Positions 1-12,900 are shown, numbered from the stretch's first letter. The stretch is DNA of 64,000 nt from Kryptolebias marmoratus (GCF_001649575.2 NC_051440.1:19043922-19107921); one strand, 5' to 3'. Numbers and translations: made by a program. Notes: a model not told the origin generated them from the sequence alone.

Positions 1-1964
1 GTTTCCACTCAGCACCACAATGGGCTTTCCTGTCATTATTTAGACCTGTGTTTGTGCTTCTTATTGGGATTCCCATTAGCTGATGGCTCAGCCACCATAT
101 TCTCCCTGACATCTGTGAGCTGATTAAAAAAACCCAGAATAAACAGAATAACAGGAGGTGTTGAGTTATTGACATTCTAACAATATCCTGCAGAAACTTT
201 CCACTCAGTTTGCTGAGGTGCTTAGTCAGAATGTGTGATGAATGTTCCACAACATCCTTCAACTTTTATCATTCTGATTCTCTGCAAAACACTATATTTC
301 ACTTCATGAAGTTTTTTCTTAGCGTTCTCAAAGCAGAAAAAAACAGCTGTATTGTCGTGCACATCCCTGCTGCCTTTCAGGTTCCATTCCCACAAGGTGA
401 CTTCTACATTTCTGTTAGATTACAATGCACCGTGGAGGTTAAAGGGTAAAATAAGTGCACTTAATTTTTTTTCCTATTTAATTTACATTCCTTTGTTTCA
501 ACAAAGCCCTTCATTAAGGTATTGTAACCCATGAGCAGTTTTAGCAATAAAACTGCATTTTTCATCCAATGTGTGCACAGGAACATGAACATTTTTGATA
601 TGTGACAGTTTGTTAAAAAAGCAGATTTAAGATCCTGAAGGAACTGACACATAAAACCTCCTTTCAGACACAAGACAAGTGTCTAATTTCCAGGCAGCCA
701 AGTTTAGCCTCCAGCCTTTCACTGAGAATGTTCATATAAAGTATAATTTTTTTATAAATGTATAATCACTTTTTATTTATTTATGTTATACCCCATTTAA
801 CGTGTTGAGGAGGAGAAAGTGAAGTCGTTAAATGTGTGGGGGTATGAATAATTACCAGGAAATAAACAAATAAAAACAACAAAAAAGGCTAAATAATCTT
901 ATCGTATCCACCAGCTGCGTTGATACTCTGACACCCCCACACCCTTGCCTGGGAAAGAAAAAAAAAAACCCTGTCCATGCAGTTAAGCTGCTTATAAATA
1001 TTTGTAATTAAAATCGGAGAGGGAAAGCCGAAAGAGTGGCATCTTTATCACCAGAGACACTGTTGCTGCAGGTGTCTTTGATGCCTAAAAAAGCGTTTTG
1101 ATCTGACAGTGCAGGAGCGCAGTGACTGCATTTCTTTCGGCGTGTCCCACTCAGCAGCTCCCTCCCTGCGCTTACTTCATCTTCCATCCTCATTCAACCC
1201 TAACATGTTCTAGAGTTCATTACCCATTTATTTTGCATTTTCATCCCTTTCTTCTGGAACTTTAAAAATCTTGTCAGCTTAAAGCTTTAAATTATTCATC
1301 AAGACTATTTTAGGGGAGCACATAACATTGTGATTTTGCAGAGATGTGCACAATCCAGTAGCACACATTTTTATACAATAGAGACATCCCTCAGTGTTGA
1401 AATCATTGCTAACTAATTATTTTAAAATAATCGGACTTAATGACTATATGTAATAGTTAAAAAGTTGTGACAAACCCATAAATAATGGCCAGATCTTTTA
1501 CAAGTTTAGCTTTTAGGTCTTTTTTAAAAATTGTTCAGTCCAGTTTTTGGTTTCATGTTGTGAACGTTTTAAAATTTAAGGTCTAATCATCATGACTTTT
1601 AGACACAGAAAGCTCAAAGACACATTTGGTAAGTCATTACTGAGAAGTACAGCGATGCAAAGTTTTCCACATCTTTTCAAGTTTTCTCCATTTTTACTAT
1701 TTTTATAGTCAGGGGAAATTTGTTAAAATGGCAATTCTCCACAACTATATTACAAAACCAATTGTGTGTTTCTTTTGGAAATTTACATGAATAACAGACA
1801 GATATTATAATTATATTTAAAAAATACTCCAATCTTTTGGCATTACACAAAACTATTTTGACCTTGCCAGTTTATTTAGAAGTTTGTGTTGATAATAAAA
1901 TTGTTTGGTGAGACCTGCTACTTACCTTTATTAAATGTAAGACTTTTAAAATCCAAGAAACTTG
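1..1964. other. non-coding stretch before first transposon relic
   Basis: No coding gene is recognisable here. Short open frames at 210-449, 352-534 and 1008-1193 have no family resemblance, and the first two overlap in different frames as chance frames do. The sequence is AT-rich with A and T runs. The part at about 900-1200 is more complex and is listed separately. The first 120 bases also look like ordinary unique sequence, not a repeat. Confidence 0.6.
900..1200. promoter_or_regulatory. candidate conserved non-coding element (about 900-1200)
   Basis: This is an island of higher complexity and higher G+C inside AT-rich DNA. It contains AT-core homeodomain-like words (TTTGTAATTAAAAT near 1000-1015) next to a GC-richer block around 1075-1190. 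I see no intact reading frame that resembles a protein and no repeat. The call of a regulatory element is inference from composition and motif content only. It could equally be plain unique sequence. Confidence 0.25.
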
Positions 1965-2690
1965 CTAGACAGGGCTGCCCATCATCACACAGAAATCAGG
2001 ACCAAAAGAGCTTTTACAAACAAGTAATCAAAAGACAATGCAATACTTTTAATGAGATCTAGTGCTCCTTTGTGAAAATGGAAGAACCTGATAAAACAGC
2101 CACCATGGGAAGCATTTCATTAATCAGACCTTTATTGTAGAAAGGAAGCCATTTCCTGCAAAAAGGAATTCACCAAAAGGCACTTAATGACATTTAAGAC
2201 CTGGAAACCAGGAGAGGGAACACCTTTTTAATAGCATCTTTGGGTCAAACATGATGATTCTGTGGCATGCTTCTTTTTAGATCATTCAAGATGTATGAAA
2301 ATGAGAAAAAAAATCTAAAACTATTTACTAAAATCATTTTTCAAACTGAAAAACCCTCAACATTTCAGAACAGGGCTGAAGTTTACATCACAACATAAAG
2401 CATGTCTCTCAAAAACCCACAACTGACCCGTGGGAACTTTTTTAATGTCCCTATTAGAATCTGGACTCGATCCCAATGCAGAAACTCTGGAGAAACCTAA
2501 AACTGGCTGTGCACTAATACTCCCATCCAACGTGCTTCATCTGCAACATTTCTTCCAAGAAGAATTAGAAACTCTTCCAAAAGAAACTGTGGCAACTTTG
2601 CAGAATCATTCCCAAGATTATCTGAGGCCTCTATTACTGCCAAATTACTTTAACCAAGCACAAGGTGAAGGGTCTGAATACTTATGAGAA
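1965..2690 (+). pseudogene. Tc1-like DNA transposon relic (transposase pseudogene)
   Basis: This is the decayed second half of a Tc1/mariner transposase gene, which in a live element encodes the cut-and-paste enzyme. Around 2070-2200 the DNA follows the usual Tc1 order: a GGAGAACCT-like stretch, an ATTAATCAGACCTTTATTGTAGA block (ISGLYGR region) and CCAAAAGGCACTTAATGA. From 2455 the frame reads a degraded form of the SPDLNPIEHLW motif (ESGLDPNAETL), then LPSNV where Tc1 has SPSNL, then EELETLPKE where Tc1 has EEWEKLPK, and ends with GEGSEYL before a TGA at 2685. The GGGTCTGAATACTTATG tail just after the stop is also typical of Tc1. The middle, with the catalytic core between 2210 and 2430, is shrunken and full of stops. 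No terminal inverted repeats could be placed. It cannot be functional. Confidence 0.85.
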
Positions 2691-3245
2691 ATCATTTTTT
2701 AAAAAGTCATACTTGTTATTCAAAAAGAAGTTCTGTTCAAATAAAATGCACCAAAAGACTTTGGCCCTGCCAGTTTCTTTCAAACATCACCAGATGAGGA
2801 AAATGTTTTCACCAATGATGTTGAGATAAATTTGTATTAGGAATAACTGTATTAAATGTAAAATTTTAGTTGTTACTCAAATGGTAATACAGAAGCATAT
2901 TTATTTTCAGTTGACAGAATTCTGTAAATATTCGAACTTTCAGATCTACCATCCATTTTTTTTTTTCAAATATTTTCCTCTCTTTATTTTAAGGCTGTAA
3001 TAATTATTGAGTGTAAATTAGACATTGTGATATCCATTAGAAGAAAAATGTAAATATTTAGGAGGAGGAGGCCAAAACACAAAAACAAAATCAATTTTTT
3101 CTTGTTTCTCTTTAAATCTGCTTTTTTTGTGTGTAACCTTTGTGTCATTGTGAACAGTTTTCTTTACACTGTTTACAATGCCCTGATTCTAATAAAGAAA
3201 CTACTTTTCTATTAGATGCATCTTTATTTCCGTACATTTGTAAAA

Positions 3246-3271
3246 TAACAACAACAACAACAATAATAATA
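3246..3271. repeat. (AAC)n-(AAT)n microsatellite
   Basis: Five or so AAC units pass directly into AAT units. It is a compound trinucleotide tract of about 26 bp with no coding significance. Confidence 0.85.
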
Positions 3272-3785
3272 TATAAATGAATTGAAATGAGTATCATTAA
3301 GGCCAAAATGAACTGGGTGATCACCGAAGTGATTCTGTTATACTTTACAAACAAAACAGGAACATAGAAAGAATACGCATAAACATACCTGCTCTAACAG
3401 CCAGTTCTTGTATCTGATCCAAAAATTTCACCTGTTACACTGATGTTTTTGAAATGAGCAAGTCATTCCACAGCCAAGCCAACCATTTTCTATCTGGACA
3501 TAATACCACAACTGGGATCCTGTTTAGGTCTTTTGTTTTGCTGAATATTTTTTTTTTATGGACACTGCCAAAAAACAAAACAAACAAAAAAAACAACAAA
3601 TTGTTGCAGGTTTTAAAAATCAACATTTATAGAGTTTGAGCTCTACTTTAAATGTTTTTACAGTATAAAAAAATACAACATATGCTGTGCTCTTGGGTGT
3701 GTAGTATATTATTTTGGGTAATCAACCCTACTGTAAATAAAACAACAGAAGGTGCATTAGAGCAGTTCTTTAATTTTCTTTGCTG

Positions 3786-3949
<164 letters not shown>

Positions 3950-5484
3950 GTGTGAGTGTGTTTAATGGAAAGGTATGCATATGCAGAATAAGTCTACAGA
4001 TGAGCTATCTGTAAAAACTGAGCTGAGACAAATGAACACGGTGACACTCATCACAGAACAAGGTTGTTTCTTAACACCAGTGCTTTTTGCGTCATTTGCT
4101 GGTGACTATGGTATGATTAATTTTGCATCAAGACAAGTCGGAGAAAGTTCTTCAGTGCACAATGAATTGGTAAAATGAATAAAACGTAAGAAGAAAAACC
4201 AAGACTTATTATGATAGGGAACATAACCCGAACAGCAAAGGGCTGCCGTCTGTGTGTGAAGTGACCTTTCAGGTAAAATGCGGTTGGTGTCGATCATTAA
4301 CCCCCCTCCTTCCTTCTCTCTATCCTCATCCTTTGTGCCCTTATTTCAGCCTTTTCCTGGATAAAATCTCTTCTACTTTTAGTGAGGCATAAATTTGATG
4401 GTGCAGTGCTCTCAGGGGTACCGTCTGACCCCATGGGGAATGACTGAAAGACATTTGTCTGAAAAAGACATAAAATCAAATAAAGTCCTCGGCTGACGAC
4501 GAACATGGAGAGAGGACTGGGTGAATGGAGGATGTAATACATAAAACAGAACAGCGAAGCAATAAGCAGAGGGATGCAACAGTCATTTGAGATTGGGTGG
4601 ATTGTGCTTAAAAGGGCTTTTTTTTAGAGAAGTAGATTTTACAGTTTACAAAACAAACAAACACACGCACTTGACTCTCTTTATGTGTGTGTTAAATTCC
4701 TTTCAGCACTTGTTGTTTTTACAAGTATTTACAGAAGATGTCAAACTGTACAAAACTGTATAGACCAATACATATCTGTACGGTTTGAGTTGGGTAGTGG
4801 CTGAAGAACTCAAAGCTGGACGAAGAGACAACTGGCAAACAGGTTGTGGGAACACAAGAGACAGAAAAAACTGCAATAAAGCAAGAAACAGACCCATGAG
4901 GCTCTAACAAGAAGCAGGGGATACAGTATATACCAAGAGAAGATAATGACCAACACATTGCAGGTGGTGGCTTGATTAGCTAATGGGAATCAGATGACAA
5001 GACAAACTGAGACAAACAGGGAAAAAGTAATGAAACAAGAAGCCAAACAATGAGAACTGTATAACTACAGCTGAGACACTGAAAATAAAATCCGAAGACA
5101 AAAGATGATGATGAATTTAACAGAACCCGAATAAAAAGCAATAGACCATAACAATCTGCCCTCAAACAAAATATTAGATATCCAACACTTTTAAGAAGTC
5201 TTTTTGAAGTCCTAAACTTGTATATTTATGAAGCTCCCGAAAGGTCATTGGTATTTTTTATTTATCTTGTGCACACAAGTTATTACCTTGACACTTCAGG
5301 GTCTCTGTATAATTCAGGTAAAAAGGATTTTTTGACCCAACCTTTAAAAAAAATATTTCATGGCTCTGGTAGCTGGTATTTCTTTGTTTGGTTTCTTCTA
5401 CCAGGGAAAAAAAAAAAAAAATCAATAAAATGAGTTTGGGCACCTGGTTGAGTTGACAAGGAACAACCCGAGTCATGTTAATTA

Positions 5485-5730
5485 TTACCTCTGCCAAAGA
5501 GGTTTCGTTTTTGGTAGTGTTGGTATATTTGTTTTTTTGTCTGTCTGTTAGCAAAATTACTTGAAAACTAACAGACATATTTTGATGAAATTTCCAGGAA
5601 ATGTTTGAGTAGTCAGAAGAAACAATTGATTAAATTTTGTTAGTGATCTGGATCATGATTCGGATTGGACTATTTTTTTAATGACGCTATGGCCTTGGTG
5701 GAGGTTTATACTCTCCGAGTGTCTCTAGTT
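5485..5730. mobile_element. short dispersed teleost repeat with imperfect inverted ends
   Basis: The left end CCTCTGCCAAAGAGG (5488-5502) can fold on itself, and its first 12 bases match the reverse complement of CCTTGGTGGAGG at 5693-5704 in 9 of 12 positions. Between them lie TGTCTGTCTGTTAGC, TTTTGATGAAATTTCCAGGAAATG and GATCTGGATCATGATTCGGATT, the order of words I know from a very common fish and invertebrate dispersed repeat that begins CCTCCGCCAAGGAGGTT and ends with CTCCGAGTG. It has no coding capacity. The ends suggest a non-autonomous DNA element, but I cannot name the family. Confidence 0.7.
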
Positions 5731-5929
5731 AGTAAATATCTCACTCTTTGCAGCCATGTTCACCAACATAACGTGACTGGATTTACTGATACCATTTTTC
5801 TGCTGTATGTGGGCTTTTTAAAAGGAGAAAAAAAAAACAAATAATGCTGAATTTTGTGAAAGAAGTATGCAGCGTAAACACCCTTCTACTTGTAACCTTT
5901 TACAAATAAACTAATCTTTTATATTTTTG

Positions 5930-6190
5930 TCTGCCTCCTATGGGTTGTCATTGTTTGTGTGAGTGTGTGTGTCTGTGCTCTGCTGCAGTGAGACCGAGCA
6001 CAAGCACACAAAGCTGGCCACAGGCAGAGCTATCGATTAGTCTCGTCAAGGTTCAGGGATATAGATGAGTTACAAAACCACCATTAATTACAAATCACTT
6101 CTGCCATGAAAGTCAATTACAGAGAAAAGCAGCAAAAAGTCCGCATCAAACAAAGAAAAGTGATAGGGCATACACATTTGTCATCCAAAG
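5930..6190. promoter_or_regulatory. candidate conserved non-coding element (about 5930-6190)
   Basis: Complex unique sequence standing out from the AT-rich surroundings. It has a homeodomain-type word ATTAATTA within ACCATTAATTACAAATCA (about 6080-6097) and a second AATTACAG word near 6115. There is no repeat match and no plausible reading frame. The regulatory role is inferred only from motif density and composition. Confidence 0.25.
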
Positions 6191-6339
6191 GTGTCTTTGG
6201 TTTGGCATGTCTGCTCGCGTTGCCCTTCGTTTTTTTTAGGCTTGTGAACGTCTTGTTTAATTTGATCTATTAGTTTCTTCAGTGTTCATTAGTAAATAGA
6301 TGTTTGGACAAATTAATGCAGAAGCATTTTCCATATTCA

Positions 6340-6470
6340 ATAAGCATGTTCTATTGTCTTATCACTGAGCACATAATCAATAGACCAAGGCACTTGATGT
6401 ATTACAGCCCATAATGGTGCATACATTCAGCACGTGTTGAATCATATGCTAATGTGCATTTAAAGCAGTG
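6340..6470. promoter_or_regulatory. candidate enhancer core with E-box palindrome and POU octamer
   Basis: A CACGTG E-box (6431-6436) lies at the centre of a near-perfect 16 bp palindrome TTCAGCACGTGTTGAA (6426-6441, one mismatched pair). Four bases further is ATGCTAAT (6446-6453), a form of the POU octamer. Paired bHLH and POU words in unique sequence are common in enhancers, but either word also occurs by chance. Function is inference. Confidence 0.3.
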
Positions 6471-7734
6471 GGGCACAGTGATAGAGACATGAACAGGTGC
6501 AGGGTTTACAATGATCCACGGGCAGGTTCACAGACACTTCCTGTCAGTGCCACATGAGATAGTCCCTGCTGTCTCAGACAGGTCTTGGTGGAGCAATGTT
6601 TTGCATTAAAATTGCAGGCAACACTATTTTCAGCTGCACATAACAACTCTGCTGCACTCTTCTTTCTACAAAATAAAAATGTTCTTGCATGCAAAACTAC
6701 ATATAGCCAGCATAGTTTTTTTTTAAGTGTCACCTACTGTTTGTTCTCTGTTCTCACACCACCTTGCCCTCTGTGTTTCATTTGAGTTGTGCACCTGTCT
6801 CTGTTTCACCCATGTTTTTCAGAGCTAGTGGAAAGAAACCACTGTCTGTGATTAATGTTTGCTGTGTACCTGTATGTAAGCAATCACAACTCATCTGTGA
6901 AGTCTACTCTTCCTGGGCCTGACAGGCATGCCTGGGCACACAGAGCTCTGCAGTGCCTTCCACTCTATAAAGCTGATTTCAAATACAGGCATTTCAGAGG
7001 AGATGTACTGCAGGGGCATGAAGTAAGCAGGCTAAACAGATCAACAGCTCCCACTGTCTCTCTGGCTTGCACCGCCGGAGCCTCCGCTTGCATCCCCTCT
7101 GTTTTATTGTGACAAGACAGCAAACCATGGCTTGAATACCAACATGATAATTTCTTGACAGTCTCCCTTTATTCGTCTGCTATCGCCCTGATAAGATGAT
7201 TTTCGCTCTCTGGGTTTGTTTTGTCTTGGCAGAGATGGCCTGGAAAACTAAGCTCATCACTCTCTCTTGCTCATTTAGTCTTTACATCAGTTGTGGTTCT
7301 CCTATCTATCAGAGACTCTGCAAACACAATACTATAAGGATGAAAAAGACCGCTGGAACACAAGATAATTATGCAGATGCCACACAGAGAAGAAATGTTG
7401 CCATGCAGGCAACCTCATACAAAGACAAAATTAGATTTGTGAATGCACATATTTGTGGTATTTTATTAAACAAGTAGACTCTGATTACCATTATCCCATA
7501 GATATGTTTTCTTCTTGTTGCTATTAACACTCTTGAACAGCATCTAGAGACCATTTCTTGTTTTTTGACAAGTGTCATCCCTTCCTAAAAAAATAATTAA
7601 TTTACAACAGGCAATCAGTTATGGTAAGATGTTGCATGTAACAAGAACATGCTAAAAATCTCTAAAAACCAAAATATGACTCATAGGAAAAAAGAACTGG
7701 GTCAGGAAATGATTTCAAATAAGCTTATATCAAA

Positions 7735-8140
7735 ATTACAGCCATGTTATGCTGCCAAAGCCCTCTATAGTCTCTCCAATGTGTAGTGAGCTGAATAGAG
7801 CGCTGTAACAGGTTAGTCGTAGCTTGAAAATGGGATAAAATTTACTCGATAGGCCTGCACAAAAGTCCATTAAATTATTGTGGGTCACAAAACAAAAAGG
7901 GCTCCCAGAGAAGTTTGAAAGCCACTTTAGAGGGGCGGATTGAAATCTGGAGCTCACTTGATAACAGTGCCAGACACATTACACATTAGGCTGCAGAATT
8001 GGACTGAGGCGAGATATTCTGGCACTCAAACCCCCACTCAGAACAAAGCTTACTGTATGCACCCACAGTACTAGCATTTCCCCTCGCGTCGCCTCGCAGG
8101 GCTGGAACAGGAGTTAATTGTTTTCATGGAGGTGTCAGGT
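7735..8140. promoter_or_regulatory. candidate conserved non-coding element (about 7735-8140)
   Basis: A 400 bp block of complex, GC-richer sequence including GTGGGTCACAAAAC, GCGTCGCCTCGCAGG and GGAGTTAATTG. It contains no repeat I recognise. The minus-strand frame at 7736-7957 has no family resemblance. It is noted because it contrasts with the flanking AT-rich DNA. Conservation is not shown. Confidence 0.25.
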
Positions 8141-8727
8141 GGTTAAACTGGTCACTGCTAAAAGATCATTTCTTACTTCTTTGAGAAGGAAAGGACAAGC
8201 TGAACGAGGAAAGGTATTTTGTTTGCATGACATGTGACAAGTTAAAAGGACACTGTGATTGCTTTTGCTCTGTCAGAATCAAAAAAATCAATAGATGGCA
8301 CTGGTCATATACTCCTCCACCTTTTTACTGAAGGACGAAGACTTATCAACTCTAATATTGACAAACTTCTCATTGTTTGGCATTATTTTATTATGAGACT
8401 ACCAGTTCTAATGTTAGTGTTAGATGTCAAGCCATACTATGAATTTAAAATAGAAATTTGTGTTAACAAAAGCAAATCAAAACAAATCACACAAAATTCT
8501 TCCAGGGGAAATATGATCTAAGATGCAGTGCAATAAAGAATTGTCCAGAATCAAAATAGTTTCTTAATCTTACAATGTACTCTTTGCTCCTGCTACAGAT
8601 TTATTTTCTATTTTCTTAGCACAATAAGGAGTTTTACTCCAGTGTCAACACTAGTAGAGAGTTTTGGGCTATTGTGTGATATAGTTTGTTTCAGACTGTG
8701 TGCTTCTAGTGGATTATCCAGCACATA

Positions 8728-8757
8728 ATACACACACACACACGTATGTGTGTGTAT
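8728..8757. repeat. palindromic CA/TG microsatellite
   Basis: An ACACAC run passes through CGTA into a TGTGTG run, so the tract is nearly self-complementary over about 30 bp and can form a hairpin or cruciform as well as Z-DNA-type structure. Confidence 0.85.
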
Positions 8758-9801
8758 GGGAAGGGGGGCTGAGAGTGAATGAGAGTGAATTTTGTACATT
8801 TTTGTACAGAAAAAAAAAGAAAAATTAAACAAATTAAAAAAGGGAAAAAGTAAAATTAAATAATATCTTTATTCCAAAACTGACTAAAGAAAATGAGTAA
8901 AAAAACAACAACAACAACTCAGAACCCTGCAGCATCCAAGGTGTGTAACATAAATAACAATTTATAAGGTTTTGGGTAAGATTTAGTGTCAGTTTATTGT
9001 GTGTAAAATGTAAAAATGTAGCTTTGTCTTGCATTAATGGTATAATATAAACTCTTTTTTTTCTACATTAAACTAAATAGTCAGCTTTTAAATAAGCTAA
9101 AGGACATTGCCTGATTTCAAACTCAATGCACCATAAAGAAATACACTTGTGATCATTGATGTTTAGAAAACATGTGGTGATATAGTTCACATGTGATTTG
9201 AACTTGCATGAAAATGATTATAAAATACTAAATGATGTATTTGTTTTGCAAATCTTTGTAACTTTGTTGGTTTTCTCAGCAAAAACCAATTTCAGATGAC
9301 CAGATGGCAGATGACCACCCAGAGGAAAAAGGAATTCTTTCTCTGTAATGGCAGTGCCAAAAAAAACTGAGGAATAAGAAGTTGAATGAAAATGGTTTGT
9401 GATTAGTGGATAACCATCTCTCCTTCCTGTGAACTATCTACTTCATTCACTGGAACGTTCTCAGCTTTCGCCCCGCAGGCTGTGTCTCCCTACAGTTCTG
9501 CATCATGGCTGCATGTAAAAAAGAATTATACGAGGGGAAAATGAAAAAAACCTCACAGTTGAACTTAACACAATACCTTCTGTAAGTGAGTGGTCAGAGC
9601 CGTAGCAGCTGTCCTCTGAAGATAATGCCACAGATATTGCACCACATGCACAATCTCAGTAGGAAAAACAGATGGGCAAGAGCTTTAAATTAGTAAAAAA
9701 AGAAACCAAATAAAGCAAAGGGGGGGGGGAAGAACTGTAGTAATTAAAGAAATGCACAAAAAAATAAATTGTTTAACATTTTTTGGTAAAAAAAAAAAAA
9801 T

Positions 9802-9936
9802 CTTGATAAAGATCAGAAACACATTCTTTGGATAGATGAGGGCCAGATATATTTGTTCAGGTTTTACTGGGTGGAGCAAATTTGGTTTGAACCTGGTCAG
9901 AAACACTTCCATCCCACATCCATGAAGGCAGGTGTT
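9802..9936 (+). pseudogene. Tc1-like transposase fragment with first catalytic Asp
   Basis: Forty-five codons without a stop read LDKDQKHILWIDEGQIYLF and then, after a short gap, VEQIWFEPGQKHFHP. This follows the Tc1 transposase pattern around the first catalytic aspartate, normally V/I-L-W-S/T-D-E-[TS]-K-x-x-L-F-G followed by V-W-R-x-P-G and a histidine-proline stretch. The D of WIDE would be the first residue of the DDE triad. Upstream is a poly-A-like run (9788-9800), and downstream the similarity stops at another A run (9939-9948). No HTH domain, second or third catalytic residue, or terminal repeat is found nearby, so it is a broken fragment. It is too different from the copies at 1965 and 43538 to be the same insertion. 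Confidence 0.65.
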
Positions 9937-12900
9937 GAAAAAAAAAACAATGAAACATAAAGCCTACAACCAAAATCAGCTTTAATAAATTCTGAAAAGC
10001 AAAAGAGTTATTCAACCTTTTTAACAGATATAAGTTGAAAAAAAAGAAAACGTTTGAGTAAAGGCAGAACAGAAAAGTGTGTGACACATATCTTTCAGGC
10101 TGAGGAAGATTAAGTTTGTCATTACCAACAAAGGCAGACAAAAGAACTGAGAAAAAAATAATATTTATCTCAGTGAAAGGTGTAATAACTTTACTTTCAT
10201 GTTTATTTTATGGTATTTGTAGTAAACAGTAAATTTGAGCTTTTATGTATTTATTTTAAATAAGGGCAAATTGTCTTAGGTCCTGACATATCATTCTGAG
10301 TTATTTGACATTTAAGCAAAAGTGCACAGGGCATTTATTTTGTAAACAAATCTTTAATCGAGATGTCATCAAGCATTTTTATTTAACATTCTTTCTCTCA
10401 GATCTATATGTTCTTGTCATATTTATTTTTCCAAGTTGTTTTTATATAAAATAAAATTTTCTCAGACTCTGCTCCATTAGATCAGGTTTATGATCTCAAA
10501 TTTGCAAAGATAAGATTTTACAAAATGTCAAACCTACATCTGAGGAACGCTATCTTTCATAGATCATATTTCTCTGAATAGTTCAGGTTTTGGACTATGC
10601 CCAACGCTAACACACTTTGGATATATAAATAAATCTCAGAGCTGGTACAGCACCAATTCTTCCATTCATCAAAGCTTCTGTCCTTTTTTAGCACAAAGCC
10701 AGTGTGGTACGCGGTCCTCTCAGTCCATATCCGGACAGCTGATGAGCCCAATCTTCTCATCCAGCCAGTTGGAGATTCAATGTTTGACGCCAAAAAGAAA
10801 AAATAAAAAAGCTTGTGAAATCTGTTGGAGCCAGCCTCCGATCTATTATATGCTTGCACAGATGACCCTCTATAATCCTTTGAGATTATTAATTTGAAAT
10901 GTAAAAAATAGTACACTTACAAGTTTTAATTGAAAGATATTTTGAGGAGACATCTCAGTAAGTGCATAACAGGTTGTTGGATTAGGAAAAAAAATCTTTA
11001 GGAGTTCAGATCCTGTTTTTTGTATATAAATAGCATTTTAGGTCTGACACTTCTTTTTTTAACTCCCACTTCTTTTTCCACAATTTCACTGTACAATATG
11101 CTCTCATGGCAAATATGAATCAGTTAAAATGCAGAAAAAGACCTACAGAAAACCTGGAAAGTTACTGATCAAAATCACTAAAAACACAAGGAAGTCTGGC
11201 TCATTAAAAGCGAAGTGTTAAGAAATTAGAACTAGTTTAAAACTTTTCCACATTGCTGTTTGTATACCCCCAAGCCTGATGGAATCGGTTGAAACATGGC
11301 TGAGTTGTTGAGTCAAACAGATATTGTTTCAGTTTTATAAAAACTTTTTGATTTCTTGAGAAACAGCTATTTGCCTCAGCCTGCTTCAAACATGAGGGCC
11401 AAAAGTACCACAAAATACACACCGCCCCCCTCACCTCCTCCCAGACAGACAAAATACAAGCAAAACAATACTCAAGGTGCATATTTGAAACAGTGGTTAG
11501 CAAAGATTCTGGCTTTAGGGTTGCTGCATAGAAACCTAATTCAGGAGATAAGCCTGTTCCAAATTTAAAATTTACCAACAGACCATAACATTGGATCATT
11601 TTTCACAGACAAAAGCCTTTTCTCTACCTACATTTTAGGAGAACACATGGGCTGTCTTAGGAACTGTGTACCTGCTCAGGGGTTTGGGTGGCTGAAGGCT
11701 TTCTGAACCAAAATTTGGCAAGCAGCAGGGTAAACCCTGGGCAGTTGACCAGCCATTCAAAGGTGGACCACAGAAAGCAAGGCAACTATACACACTTCCA
11801 TTCACATTTACAGGCATTTTAAAATCACAAGTTAGAAATGACACCCAACATTTAAAAGTTGCCACTCATATCTAAACTAAGAACTCCCCCCATTGTGATG
11901 CAGCTGTGCTAATTACTGCTCTCACCATAAAATGATATTTGAAAAATTGTTTATCAGATCATGTTGTTTTATGTTGTCCACACTGGATGCAGGTGCTTCA
12001 TCCGTTAAAAAAATGCTGAGTATAAAGTTTTAAAAATAATACACATTTTAATAAAATGGGTTTTGTTACACTTTCCAATAAAAGTGCAGAGGGTGAACTG
12101 ACACAAAGATAAATTTGTGTTAAGTAGAGCACTAAAAACGCTGCATGAAGCCCACATGAGATCCTGTAATGGTGTGACTCCTGTGGCAAAGTTTACAGAT
12201 GTTACCATCTGCTGCGTTTTCACCTATCGTTAACAAAACACAAGGACTTCAGAGGGAAATTGTGCATTCTATCAAACGTGGACATGCTGGTGAAAAAACA
12301 AAGCCTCATACTCTGTTTGACCTGTTTTGATGTGAGCACTGAATTTCTCGGAACAGGTGGCAGGAATAATTCAGTGATATAAAGCAATTATGCATGGGAT
12401 GTGCTTGGTGCACCGTATATGTGATCCAAAGGTAAAGGAAATGAGATTGGCATTTGTGTAGGGTTAAATTTATGATCTGTATCATTTGAAAATGTTTTGA
12501 ATGGTTTTTGTAAGGGACCATCAAATTGGCACATAATTCTACTTGAAATGCAACACATTACAAAGAAAACAGCTGCAAGCACAACATTTAGAACATTTCT
12601 TTTGCTCAGTTCACTTCAATTACCCATAATTAATTAACAAAAAGAAATACCATTGTACAAAATTGCAAATTTCCTACTTTTAATGATTTGAAATGTAGCT
12701 GGTTTAAGTTACCAGTGCACACATTCTTCTGACTGTGAAGAATTAACTCAATAAATGAGAGAAAAAACGTAGAAATACCTTTGTGCACTACTTTGATCTG
12801 TGGAATAGGAACAAAGATTTGCTTTATGATTCAAAGTATATCATGATAAACACAATCCTTCACACAAAACAAATTAGAATGAACAATTATGCAGACTGAG

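Larger units (their letters stand above)
5731..9801. other. non-coding stretch with regulatory-looking islands
   Basis: No coding gene is recognisable. The notable parts (about 5930-6190, 6340-6470 and 7735-8140) are listed separately. Between them the sequence is AT-rich with homopolymer runs, such as about ten G at 9720-9729. The frames at 6855-7112 and 7196-7477 carry no known motif. Confidence 0.55.

Noticed and set aside
1855..2880. Apparent direct similarity between 1855-1950 and 2758-2880 flanking the Tc1 relic
   Set aside because: Only a CCTGCCAGTTT word and ATTAAATGTAA match well; Tc1 ends should be inverted, not direct, so this is not a terminal repeat.
11237..11599. 120-codon minus-strand frame
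   Set aside because: No recognisable motif; a plus-strand frame overlaps it; consistent with chance.
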